Source of the DNA: Acinetobacter gyllenbergii CIP 110306 = MTCC 11365
GTDB lineage: Bacteria; Pseudomonadota; Gammaproteobacteria; Pseudomonadales; Moraxellaceae
DNA: 64,000 nucleotides
Direction: 5' to 3'
NCBI RefSeq assembly: GCF_000413855.1
Contig: NZ_ATGG01000028.1
Location: forward strand, 93,753-157,752
The position numbers and the translations under genes were made by a program. Below are positions 26,075 through 34,881 of this stretch, in pieces. Within the stretch, counting starts at the first letter, position 1, and each line of letters starts with the position of its first letter. The notes under the pieces were generated by a model. That model was given only the letters and a program-made list of their open reading frames with translations, was not told the origin of the DNA and ran no database searches.

Positions 26075-27501
26075 ATTGACATCTTTTCTTCTATATTTTT
26101 TGAAAGTTGATCAAAGAAATGTTTATTCTTATCGTACTCAACCATATTAAAGTTAAGAATCCCCTCATAGGTTACACGTCTATAAGCAACAATATCTGCC
26201 ACGCTCTCTGTAAAAGCAGTGGGGTTTTCTAAACAAGATTTAAGACTATCAAAATTTTCTAGACGAGCAACATTAGAAAAATTTTGATAGAAAACATTTC
26301 CTAATAAATATACAGGCTTACCTAAGATAAGAGCTTCATAACCAGCAGTACTATTAACCGTAATCACACCAGCAGAATATTTTATTAAATCCTTAATGTT
26401 ATACTCTGCGGGAATTAATCTAACTGCAGGCAATGCTGAAATTTTTCGATAAAACTCATCGGAGTTTAAGCCTATAGCACTTCTATGATCTTTCACATAC
26501 AAATATTGCCCAAACGGCAAATTATTAGAAATATTTAATATATTGTGATACTCATTCGTATATTGAGGGGCTAATACTGACGTTGATGATTCAGGATGAT
26601 AGTGCATAGGATAGACATAAAACCTATGTTGCTGTTTAATCTCATTAACCTCACTCACCTTCAAAAAGTATTTTTTTGTTTTTTTATGGTTTAATCTTCT
26701 ATTTATAGCAACTTTCAAAGCCGACAAAATTCTCAGAAACAGAAGCCCACTAGCATAATCTGAGTTTGCTCCATATTTAATATCAGCTTTTATAGACCTG
26801 AGAATTTTATAAAAAATATTAGAGCTCACCTTATTCAACAAAGAAACATTATCTAAACCATTTTGTTTCATATAGTCGGGTTCGATTTTATTAATATTAG
26901 ATTTATAATCTTTATACCAACTTATTTCTTCTTCTGTAAGCGGCTTTTTCTTTACCTGCTCTAAATCTACTAATAAATCATCAATAATAGAAGTTTGAAT
27001 TTCATAACGTCCAGGTATACGTGATGCAATTAAACCAAAATACTTTTTACCTAACGTTTGAGCTACTCTATATGCTGAGTACTCAAAACTATTGGAAATA
27101 TTTTCATACAACACGAGGTCGATATTTTTTTCTGTTATAATTTTATAAAAAAAACTATCCATCTTTTTACGGATCTTTACCCACTCTTCAGCATCTTTTT
27201 CTAAATTATAACCATGAGTTAAAAATCTATCAAAATCTGAATAGAAATACTCCCCCCAAGTACAATCAAAAAGAAACTCATCATTAGATTGAAAATTTTC
27301 TTCTTGACTATTTTTTAAAAAAACGTCGAAAAAGTAACTGTTAGAGGATTCATCTATTTCAGGAATAGGAAATAAAATTTTATTTTTTTCCGTATCATAT
27401 GCGTAATATACACTATGACCTAAATCCACCAACGATTTAGCAACATTATAGAAAAAATATTTATAATTTTTCGCGGGATTAACTAGAATAAGAATGTTCA
27501 T
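26071..27501 (-). CDS. KpsS-like capsule sugar transferase (putative pseudaminic acid transferase)
   Basis: The 476-residue protein belongs to the capsule polysaccharide synthesis family (KpsS/KpsC/LipB type). The diagnostic C-terminal motif is visible: GVITVNSTAGYEALILGKPV followed by LLGNVFY (about residues 375-402). In Acinetobacter K loci that carry pse genes, such a protein (called KpsS1) is thought to transfer pseudaminic acid from CMP-Pse. The present gene sits directly after wzx and six pse genes, so the same role is inferred. It overlaps wzx by 23 bases. The coding sequence is AT-rich, consistent with horizontal spread of the specific part of the locus. Confidence 0.8.
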   Translation of the reverse strand: MNILILVNPAKNYKYFFYNVAKSLVDLGHSVYYAYDTEKNKILFPIPEIDESSNSYFFDVFLKNSQEENFQSNDEFLFDCTWGEYFYSDFDRFLTHGYNLEKDAEEWVKIRKKMDSFFYKIITEKNIDLVLYENISNSFEYSAYRVAQTLGKKYFGLIASRIPGRYEIQTSIIDDLLVDLEQVKKKPLTEEEISWYKDYKSNINKIEPDYMKQNGLDNVSLLNKVSSNIFYKILRSIKADIKYGANSDYASGLLFLRILSALKVAINRRLNHKKTKKYFLKVSEVNEIKQQHRFYVYPMHYHPESSTSVLAPQYTNEYHNILNISNNLPFGQYLYVKDHRSAIGLNSDEFYRKISALPAVRLIPAEYNIKDLIKYSAGVITVNSTAGYEALILGKPVYLLGNVFYQNFSNVARLENFDSLKSCLENPTAFTESVADIVAYRRVTYEGILNFNMVEYDKNKHFFDQLSKNIEEKMSI

Positions 27502-28732
27502 ATCTCTTTAACAATCTCCAAGAATAGATATATTTCGACAAAAACAAGAAAGAGAATGAAACTAATAGTGCAACAAATATCCCATAATCTTCCCGCAATA
27601 ATCCAATCAGACCAAAACAGAATAAAAGAAAGATAACTAAACTAGATATTTGAGTTACAATAATAGGCTTATCTGCATCCAAGGCATATAGAATATAATG
27701 AGGGATCATGCTAAAAGCATATAAGACCTGCACTAACATTAACAAATAAAAGTAATTTAGATAAGAATTAAAAATATCTTTTCCAATTAGTTTCAACAAT
27801 AAATCAATAAAAATATATGCGCTAAAATTAATCAAAACCAATAAAAATGCTACTTTTTTATATAGTTTTTTTATAAGTTCCCTATGCTTATTGTCTCGTG
27901 TATTCATTGATCTCACTAGTTCAGGGTAATCAAATGAAAAAACTGCTGCATCCATAAAACTCATTGTTGCAGCAGCTAACGAAGCAAAAAAGACATACGC
28001 TGCTAAAATATTAGCGTCATAAAAATATTCTAGTATGTAGCGATCACCAGTAAATATTGCGCGTACAGCCAAAGTACCTAGCATAAAAGGCAAGCAAATT
28101 TTTAGCCCCTTCCAGATCCAGCTCCAATTCACTTGTTGAAATAAGTAAAGACGAACCTGCTCTCGATAAAGCAGAATAATGCTTAATACAAAACATAATA
28201 CTTCAGCAATTATCCAGACATTTAAAACATCCATTAAAGTTAAATTAACATGCAAAAAATGCATGAGAATTATAATAAAACTCCAACCACCAGAGCGTAC
28301 AAACAACAGCAAATTAGAACTAATTGGTTTTTTCAACACAATTAATAAACGCGTAAACTCTTGATTTAAATGCTCAAGTATAATTAGCCCATAAAATGGA
28401 ATAAGGTATTCCAGTGACAAAAAATCTTTAAAGAAAATAATAGACAAAGTAGGTAAAGCAAATAGATAAGCAAAACATAGCAGTTGTGCATGACTACTCA
28501 CAATAGTATTTCTTTGAGTATCTGAACTTTTCAGTAGTTCCCGATTGCTGTAAACATAAAAATCAAGCCCGATAAAATACATAGCAAAATTAATTGTTGC
28601 AGCAATCAACCCATATAATCCTAGCTCTGCAACTGTTAAAAATTTAGCCAGAAAAACAATTAAAATAAATTTACTGGCTAAATTTAATCCTCGTACTGCT
28701 AGATTAAATATGGATAATAAATGCTTTTTCAT
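27479..28732 (-). CDS. wzx: Repeat-unit flippase (Wzx)
   Basis: A 417-residue MATE/MOP-superfamily membrane protein with about twelve hydrophobic segments. The N-terminal LAVRGLNLASKFILIVFLAK and AELGLYGLIAATINFAMYFI fit polysaccharide flippases. It moves the undecaprenyl-linked K unit across the inner membrane. It overlaps the pseI stop by four bases and the KpsS-like gene by 23 bases, so it lies within a tightly coupled block. AT-rich like its neighbours. Confidence 0.87.
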   Translation of the reverse strand: MKKHLLSIFNLAVRGLNLASKFILIVFLAKFLTVAELGLYGLIAATINFAMYFIGLDFYVYSNRELLKSSDTQRNTIVSSHAQLLCFAYLFALPTLSIIFFKDFLSLEYLIPFYGLIILEHLNQEFTRLLIVLKKPISSNLLLFVRSGGWSFIIILMHFLHVNLTLMDVLNVWIIAEVLCFVLSIILLYREQVRLYLFQQVNWSWIWKGLKICLPFMLGTLAVRAIFTGDRYILEYFYDANILAAYVFFASLAAATMSFMDAAVFSFDYPELVRSMNTRDNKHRELIKKLYKKVAFLLVLINFSAYIFIDLLLKLIGKDIFNSYLNYFYLLMLVQVLYAFSMIPHYILYALDADKPIIVTQISSLVIFLLFCFGLIGLLREDYGIFVALLVSFSFLFLSKYIYSWRLLKRYEHSYSS

Positions 28733-29781
28733 CTATCAATACAATCAAAACTTGTAGCTGTATTTTTTGAAATATCTTGATTAACTCTTTTTCCTAAAAG
28801 TTCATCATAAAATTTTGGTGGTAAACCATAACCAGGTCGTACACTACGAATGCAAGATTCATCAATAATATCGCCAGCTTTTAAATCTTTGACAAAATAA
28901 AGTGAACGTCTAAATTGAGCATTTCCTTGTTCACTAGACTTTCTACCGTAATCTACATTGCCCAGTGCTTGCCAAGCCGTTTTAGCACCTTGACACAACT
29001 GCTGTAGTTCTTTTGGCTCTAAAGAGAAACTATCATCTGGCCCGCCCCCTTTACGATCTAGCGTAAAATGCTTTTCGATGAGACATGCACCCAAAGCAAC
29101 AGATGTAATTGCAGTCGTATTATCTAGTGTATGGTCAGAAAGTCCGACTGGCACATTAAAAGATTTTGCCATATCGACCATGGTGTATAGATTATAATCT
29201 TCTGCAGGTGCAGGATAACCGCTTACACAGTGTAGAACCACAAGCTCCTTACAACCACCATCATAAGCAGCTTGAATTGCCTCACCTATCTCATCTTTGT
29301 CTGCCATTCCAGTCGAAATAATCATTGGCTTCCCTGTCGAAGCCACATATTTAATTAATGGCAAGTCTACCGCTTCAAAAGAAGCAATTTTATATGCAGG
29401 GGCATTCAGATCTTCAAGTAAATCTACTGCTGTTTTATCAAATGGGGAACTAAAAATCGTGATATCTAAAGCACGTGCATGCTCAAAAAGTGGCTTGTGC
29501 CATTCCCATGGCATTTGAGCTTTTTGATAAAGTTCATATAAAGACTGGCCATCCCATAAACCACCACGAATCATAAACTCTTCAGTTTGACTATTTAGTG
29601 TGATGGTATCTGCACTATAAGTTTGTAATTTAATCGCATCGGCACCACAGCGCTTGGCTTCTTCAATAATTTTGAGTGCCGTATCTAAGCTACCGTTATG
29701 ATTTGCAGAAAGCTCAGCAATAATATACGGTGGAAAGCCTGTACCAATATCACGATTATTAATTGTAATTTTTTTGCTCAT
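28729..29781 (-). CDS. pseI: Pseudaminic acid synthase
   Basis: Condenses 2,4-diacetamido-2,4,6-trideoxy-L-altrose with phosphoenolpyruvate to form Pse5Ac7Ac. The 350-residue product has the NeuB-type barrel (IIAELSANHNGSLDTALKII, CGADAIKLQTYSADT, IEKHFTLDRKGGGPDDSFSL) and a C-terminal antifreeze-like SAF domain (about 290-345). The RKGGGPDDSFS stretch separates PseI from sialic and legionaminic acid synthases. In Acinetobacter nomenclature this is psaF. Confidence 0.93.
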   Translation of the reverse strand: MSKKITINNRDIGTGFPPYIIAELSANHNGSLDTALKIIEEAKRCGADAIKLQTYSADTITLNSQTEEFMIRGGLWDGQSLYELYQKAQMPWEWHKPLFEHARALDITIFSSPFDKTAVDLLEDLNAPAYKIASFEAVDLPLIKYVASTGKPMIISTGMADKDEIGEAIQAAYDGGCKELVVLHCVSGYPAPAEDYNLYTMVDMAKSFNVPVGLSDHTLDNTTAITSVALGACLIEKHFTLDRKGGGPDDSFSLEPKELQQLCQGAKTAWQALGNVDYGRKSSEQGNAQFRRSLYFVKDLKAGDIIDESCIRSVRPGYGLPPKFYDELLGKRVNQDISKNTATSFDCIDR

Positions 29782-29782
29782 T

Positions 29783-30298
29783 TCATTTATCCTCTAACCA
29801 TTCTGCTTGTAGCAAACCAAACTGATATATATCAAATGTGCCTCGATGATCTTTGAAATGCTTTCTCAACAAACCCTCTTGGACAAAACCCATTTTTTTA
29901 TGGAAACTTAATGATTTTTCATTAAATGCCAAAACCTGACCAAAAATCTTATCGAGTCCAAGCTCCTCAAATGCAAGGGTTAATGCAGCACTCCCTAATA
30001 AATGCCCCATTCCCTTTTCTGCATCAGGTTTCACATAGAAGCCCCACTCATATGCCGTACTATTTGGAATAGCAACAAAAGAGATGTAGCCTTGTGGTCG
30101 ATGCTGATATTCAAAAATATAGAACAAGCGGTCAGCTCTATTCTTATTTCTCTCAAACCAAGCAAGATGGTCACTTAAAGCAATTACATCCGAGTTAACC
30201 ATCCACTTGCGAATATCATCATGGTTACGCCATTGCAGTACCATTTCCAGATCATCATCACTCAATACTCTGAGCTGTGCATCTTTTAGATCTAACAT
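29783..30298 (-). CDS. pseH: UDP-4-amino-sugar N-acetyltransferase PseH
   Basis: A 171-residue GNAT-fold acetyltransferase. It has an N-terminal VLSDDDLEMVLQWRNHDDIR helix, a GMGHLLGSAALTLAFEE acetyl-CoA loop (about residues 95-111), and KMGFVQEGLLRKHFKD at the C-terminus. It N-acetylates the 4-amino group made by PseC. It overlaps the pseG stop by seven bases and is followed by pseI after one base. Acinetobacter name: psaE. Confidence 0.9.
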   Translation of the reverse strand: MLDLKDAQLRVLSDDDLEMVLQWRNHDDIRKWMVNSDVIALSDHLAWFERNKNRADRLFYIFEYQHRPQGYISFVAIPNSTAYEWGFYVKPDAEKGMGHLLGSAALTLAFEELGLDKIFGQVLAFNEKSLSFHKKMGFVQEGLLRKHFKDHRGTFDIYQFGLLQAEWLEDK

Positions 30299-31389
30299 GC
30301 ATTAAATTCCTCAGAAAAAATGATTTGCAACAATAAATCTGCACCAATACCATCCGTAATAGCTAAGGCTTTTTGATGCATGAGTTGCAATCGTTCTTGA
30401 TCAAGCTGTTGTAATATCTGTAATAGCTTTGCATCAATTTCTGTTTGATCTAGGGAGATCGTTACTCCTAGATCATGTAAATATTTTGCTATCATTTTCT
30501 GATTATCTGCCATACAAATCATAATTGTAGGCAGGCCTAAACAGCTTCGCTCCCAAGCTGTACTACCAGCAGCACCTATTGCTAAATCATGCTCAAGCAT
30601 TAAATCTGCCATATTATTGGCATTAATCAAAATATGATTGCTGAATGGTAAATTCTTTGATTGCTCCAGAATAGACTCTTTCCAAGGTGCATTTACCCCC
30701 ATGACGACAGTAATAGATAAATGCTGTTGCTGTGGACTACGTGATAAAACGTCCAACACGCTGCCTGTTAAGTTATCTTTATCTATTCCACCTAAATTCA
30801 CCAAAATTTTTAACTTATCATAGTGATAGGTTTTTGGATGCTGCTCTAGCCATAATCGTTTGCTACGAAATTCGGGGCGCAATAAAGCATAGCGTGGCCC
30901 CATTAAATAATGGCCTTTACGGTTATTTAATTTCTCATAATCTGAAGATGTATGTGCTAAGCCACAATCCAAAATGATATCAGCATCATGTAAACGATTT
31001 GCCAAATCATCAATAACGACAATGCGTTTAGCTAACGGACGAACAACTTGTTGCCATACTGCGGACAAAGCATAATGATCAACAATAATCCAATCTACAG
31101 GCTGTTCAGTTAAAATTGCTAATGTTTCTTGAGCATCTTTTTGTTCTGTTACCCCTAACCAGCGTTGGTATTCGGACAACTCAGAACTGGTATTAAGCAC
31201 AGGCTCAGCTAAGGTATAGACGGCATAACCACGTTGTCTAACAAACTCAATTAAATTACCGTGATGCTCGCGACATATAAAATAGGCCTCATGTCCATGT
31301 CTAGCCAAAGCGTCTGCTATCGTTAAACAACGTACCACATGCCCTGAACCTATTTGTAAAGATGCATCAGCTCGAAAACAAAACTTCAT
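30292..31389 (-). CDS. pseG: UDP-sugar hydrolase PseG
   Basis: Removes UDP from UDP-2,4-diacetamido-2,4,6-trideoxy-L-altrose. The 365-residue GT-B-like protein begins MKFCFRADASLQIGSGHVVR with the catalytic His in GSGHV (about residue 17), followed by CLTIADAL. The nucleotide-binding half has NLGGIDKDN and GAAGSTAWERSCLGLPTI. It sits between pseF and pseH in one operon. Acinetobacter name: psaD. Confidence 0.92.
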   Translation of the reverse strand: MKFCFRADASLQIGSGHVVRCLTIADALARHGHEAYFICREHHGNLIEFVRQRGYAVYTLAEPVLNTSSELSEYQRWLGVTEQKDAQETLAILTEQPVDWIIVDHYALSAVWQQVVRPLAKRIVVIDDLANRLHDADIILDCGLAHTSSDYEKLNNRKGHYLMGPRYALLRPEFRSKRLWLEQHPKTYHYDKLKILVNLGGIDKDNLTGSVLDVLSRSPQQQHLSITVVMGVNAPWKESILEQSKNLPFSNHILINANNMADLMLEHDLAIGAAGSTAWERSCLGLPTIMICMADNQKMIAKYLHDLGVTISLDQTEIDAKLLQILQQLDQERLQLMHQKALAITDGIGADLLLQIIFSEEFNAC

Positions 31390-31392
31390 CGT

Positions 31393-32085
31393 TTATACGT
31401 CTAATAATAATTGTGCCATCAACTCTGCACGATGCCAGTCATCTGGAGTATCAATATCCTGAACTCGTGTTCTAGATAATTCAACAATTCTTGATCTATT
31501 AGAGAAAATTACAGACTTATCTAACCATGCCTGTGCAGTTCCCCAATAAAACTGGCCAGCATCATGCCATGCCTCTTCCAAATCTTGAAAGCGTTTATTA
31601 AAGTTTTCAGGCTGGAACATTTCAACATTTCCATCTTGATTTAATTTAATTGCTCTTTGAATCGGAAACGCAAATGTTGTTGCACTAAATGCATAATCTA
31701 GCGGATGGTTTTGCAACAACTTGAGCCCAGTTTTCAAATCATCTGTTTGTACAAATGGTGCTGTTGCATATAGGCAACAGACATAATCTGGTCGTTGTCC
31801 CTGCAATTGTGCAAAAGCGTGTGTTGCATGCTGCATGACATCAGCAGTTGTTGCAAAATCATCGGACAAATGAGCAGGCCGCATGAATGGAATTTTTGCA
31901 CCATATTGTCTTGCAATATCTGCAATTTCCTCATCATCAGTTGAAACCCACACCTCATCAAAACATTCACTTTTCAGTGCAGCCTCTATAGACCATGCGA
32001 TCATCGGCTTACCATAAAAGTCTTTAATGTTTTTACGAGGGATTCTTTTGCTTCCTCCTCGTGCAGGAATAACAGCCAGTTGCAT
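31393..32085 (-). CDS. pseF: Pseudaminic acid cytidylyltransferase
   Basis: Activates pseudaminic acid with CTP to CMP-Pse, the donor for the transferase. The 230-residue product has the CMP-sugar synthetase signature IPARGGSKRIPRKNIKDF at residues 5-22, then WSIEAALKSECFDEVWVSTD. The C-terminal LSRTRVQDIDTPDDW is typical of PseF. It follows pseC by two bases. Acinetobacter name: psaC. Confidence 0.93.
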   Translation of the reverse strand: MQLAVIPARGGSKRIPRKNIKDFYGKPMIAWSIEAALKSECFDEVWVSTDDEEIADIARQYGAKIPFMRPAHLSDDFATTADVMQHATHAFAQLQGQRPDYVCCLYATAPFVQTDDLKTGLKLLQNHPLDYAFSATTFAFPIQRAIKLNQDGNVEMFQPENFNKRFQDLEEAWHDAGQFYWGTAQAWLDKSVIFSNRSRIVELSRTRVQDIDTPDDWHRAELMAQLLLDV

Positions 32086-32087
32086 TG

Positions 32088-33248
32088 TTATACCAAAACC
32101 TCTTTTAGTGTTTGGTAGATATACTGGATTTGCTCATCATTCAAATCAGGAAACATCGGTAAACTAATTGCTGTTTCATAATAAGCTTCTGCTTCTGGGA
32201 AATCGCCTTGCTTAAAGCCTAACTGCGCATAATAAGGTTGAACATGGACAGGAATATAATGCACATTTACGCCGATACCCTTTTCTCGCAATGCTTCAAA
32301 GATTTCTTTACGGCCTTTACTTAACTCTGTTTGCTTTAAACGAATTACATATAAATGCAATCCAGAATATGTGTCTGGTAATTGATACGGTGTGATTAAA
32401 GGTAAATCTTTAAATAATTCATTGTATTTTTTAGCAATCTCGTGTCGCTTAGCAACAAACGTTTCTAAGCGAGCCAACTGTGTAACGCCCAACGCTGCCT
32501 GTAATTCAGTCATGCGATAATTGTAACCCAGCTCAACCTGTTGATAGTACCAAGGACCTTCTGAAGGCTTCGTCATAAACTCAGTGTTTCTTGTAACACC
32601 GTGGCTTCGCAACAAGTCAATTTTCTTCGCCAATTCGTCATTATTGGTCAGTGCCATTCCACCTTCTGCAGTTGTAATAATTTTAACTGGATGGAAGCTG
32701 AAAATCGTAATATCAGAATATTGATTAGAACCAATATACTGGTCTTTATACTTACCACCAATCGCATGAGAGGCATCTTCAATAATACTAAATCCATACT
32801 CTAACGAGAGCGCATGAATCTTTTCCATATCACAGGATTGCCCACACAAATGCACAGGCACTACGATTTTGGGTAGTTTATTATTTTGTTTTGCAAGCTC
32901 CAGCTTTGCTTTTAAAGCAGTCACTGAAAGATTATACGTATCTGGGTCTATATCTACAAAATCAACATCGGCTCCACAGTACAAAGCACAATTTGCCGAT
33001 GCAACAAAAGTAATAGGAGATGTCCAAAGGACATCTCCTTGTTTTAATCCCAAAGCCAAACAAGCCACATGCAAAGCTGATGTCGCACTATTCATAGCAA
33101 AGGCATGTTTCGCCCCAACTAATTCTGCGATTGACTTTTCAAACAAAGGAACTTGTGGTCCTTGTGTTAAGAAATCAGATTGAAGAACCTGAACAACTGC
33201 ATCAACATCAGCCTGATTTATATTTTGTCTGCCATAAGGGATAAACAT
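32088..33248 (-). CDS. pseC: UDP-4-keto-6-deoxy sugar aminotransferase PseC
   Basis: A PLP-dependent sugar aminotransferase (DegT/DnrJ/EryC1 family) that makes UDP-4-amino-4,6-dideoxy-L-AltNAc. The 386-residue product starts FIPYGRQNINQADVDAV, has EDASHAIGGKYKDQYIGS, and places the PLP lysine in SFHPVKIITTAEGG (about residue 187). The GYNYRMTELQAALG motif is standard for the family. Second step of the pseudaminic pathway; Acinetobacter name psaB. Confidence 0.93.
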   Translation of the reverse strand: MFIPYGRQNINQADVDAVVQVLQSDFLTQGPQVPLFEKSIAELVGAKHAFAMNSATSALHVACLALGLKQGDVLWTSPITFVASANCALYCGADVDFVDIDPDTYNLSVTALKAKLELAKQNNKLPKIVVPVHLCGQSCDMEKIHALSLEYGFSIIEDASHAIGGKYKDQYIGSNQYSDITIFSFHPVKIITTAEGGMALTNNDELAKKIDLLRSHGVTRNTEFMTKPSEGPWYYQQVELGYNYRMTELQAALGVTQLARLETFVAKRHEIAKKYNELFKDLPLITPYQLPDTYSGLHLYVIRLKQTELSKGRKEIFEALREKGIGVNVHYIPVHVQPYYAQLGFKQGDFPEAEAYYETAISLPMFPDLNDEQIQYIYQTLKEVLV

Positions 33249-33249
33249 A

Positions 33250-34248
33250 TTAGATATTTCCTACTTTCTCAGCATTTTGAACTAACCAGTTTTGCAAATC
33301 TTCTGGGCTCATCCATTCAGTATTGTTATCGCTAGAATAATGGAAACCTTCTGGAACGCGTTTACCGTCTTTGATACGCTCTTGTGTTTCAGCCCAGTCA
33401 TTAATCACTGGTAAGATTTTATAATGCTCTGGATACTCATAAGTATAATAAGCGTCTTCAACACTAATCATTTGCTCATGTAGTTTTTCGCCAGGTCGAA
33501 TGCCGACAACTTCTTGTTTCGCTTCTGGTGCAACAACGCTAGCAAGTTCAGTGACTTTCATTGAAGGAATTTTTTTCACATAAATCTCTCCCCCAACCAT
33601 GTCTTCAAATGCGTGCCAAACAAGCTCTACACCCTGCTCTAACGAGATCATAAAGCGCGTCATACGATCATCAGTAATTGGCAAGACACCCTTATCTTTA
33701 ATTGACATAAAGAAAGGAATCACAGACCCACGAGAGCCCATGACATTCCCATAACGAACCACTGAAAATTTCGTGCCATGTTCACCAGAATATGCATTAC
33801 CAGCAACAAATAATTTGTCAGATGCAAGTTTTGTTGCACCATACAAGTTAATTGGGCTACTTGCCTTATCTGTTGAAAGAGCCACGACACCTTTTACATT
33901 TTTATCAATACAAGCATCAATAAGGTTCATGGCACCATTGATATTTGTTTTAATACATTCGAAAGGATTATATTCAGCCGTAGGGACGATCTTTGTAGCT
34001 GCAGCATGCACAACATAGTCCACACCATCTAATGCACGATATAAACGCTCTTTATCACGAACATCGCCAATGAAAAAACGAACACGGCTATCATCTTTGA
34101 ATTTCTTCGCCATTTCCCATTGCTTCATTTCATCGCGAGAAAAAATAATTATTTTTTTAGGGTTATACTTCGCCAATGTCATTGGGATAAATGTATTACC
34201 AAAAGAACCTGTTCCACCTGTTACCAGTATTGTTGAATCTTGTAACAT
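33250..34248 (-). CDS. pseB: UDP-N-acetylglucosamine 4,6-dehydratase (5-inverting) PseB
   Basis: First enzyme of CMP-pseudaminic acid synthesis. The 332-residue product from MLQDSTILVTGGTGSFGN has the Rossmann glycine motif TGGTGSFG, then SRDEMKQWEMAKKF, the catalytic region STDKASSPINLYGATK and the PseB-type C-terminus. A GAGGAAGAG ribosome site precedes the ATG at 34248; the longer frame begins with TTG and is rejected. It opens the minus-strand capsule operon, divergent from wza. Acinetobacter name: psaA. Confidence 0.93.
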   Translation of the reverse strand: MLQDSTILVTGGTGSFGNTFIPMTLAKYNPKKIIIFSRDEMKQWEMAKKFKDDSRVRFFIGDVRDKERLYRALDGVDYVVHAAATKIVPTAEYNPFECIKTNINGAMNLIDACIDKNVKGVVALSTDKASSPINLYGATKLASDKLFVAGNAYSGEHGTKFSVVRYGNVMGSRGSVIPFFMSIKDKGVLPITDDRMTRFMISLEQGVELVWHAFEDMVGGEIYVKKIPSMKVTELASVVAPEAKQEVVGIRPGEKLHEQMISVEDAYYTYEYPEHYKILPVINDWAETQERIKDGKRVPEGFHYSSDNNTEWMSPEDLQNWLVQNAEKVGNI

Positions 34249-34881
34249 CTCTTCCTCATTTTCAAACAATTGAATTATTAATTAACTAAATCAGAACCGA
34301 GCATGTGTTTCAAACCCGTTTAAAACACGCTTCAAGTTCAATTCACAGAATATATCGCTTTTTTACCCATCTCTGTTTGTGTACAGGCTTTTACAAATCG
34401 TACAATCAACTTATAGCCAGTAATATTACTTCTTAATCACCTGTCATCATCCCTAGTGAGTATATAACTTGCTTTTTTAAGGGCAGAACAATCCATATTT
34501 TGATGTCGTCATAATAAAAATAGCTTGGCAACCCTATATGCCATAAAAGCAATAATTACTATATCTTCATAATCTCAACACGCTGTATGTTAAGTAGCCA
34601 CTACTCTAATACAGCTTTCCTCTGGATCAAAATAATTGTTTCAGCCTTTAATGTCGCATATTCATCATCGTGCGTACTATAGCAAATTTTTTATGAATGC
34701 CGCATTTCAATTGTATGATGAATGTGTTTCTACTTATAGCTATCAGTTTAGTAATACTAAACCTACAAACCGAAATGATTCTTCTGTGCTTTTTTAAACT
34801 TTTTCAGCTAGAATGAGCCGAATTCTAAGTCCAAAGATATGTTGTTGTGTGACAACAGATATAACTATTCAAGGGTCGAGT
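34249..34881. promoter_or_regulatory. Divergent regulatory region between pseB and wza
   Basis: This 633-base, AT-rich stretch must hold the promoters of both capsule transcripts. No open frame of note and no JUMPstart core (GGCGGTAG) is visible. A small inverted repeat, GTGTTT/AAACAC, lies at 34305-34328. Its length suggests a long leader RNA on one or both sides. Confidence 0.6.

Noticed and set aside
34813..34881. Upstream ATG start of wza
   Set aside because: It would separate the lipoprotein signal from the N-terminus; the GTG at 34882 has a good ribosome site.
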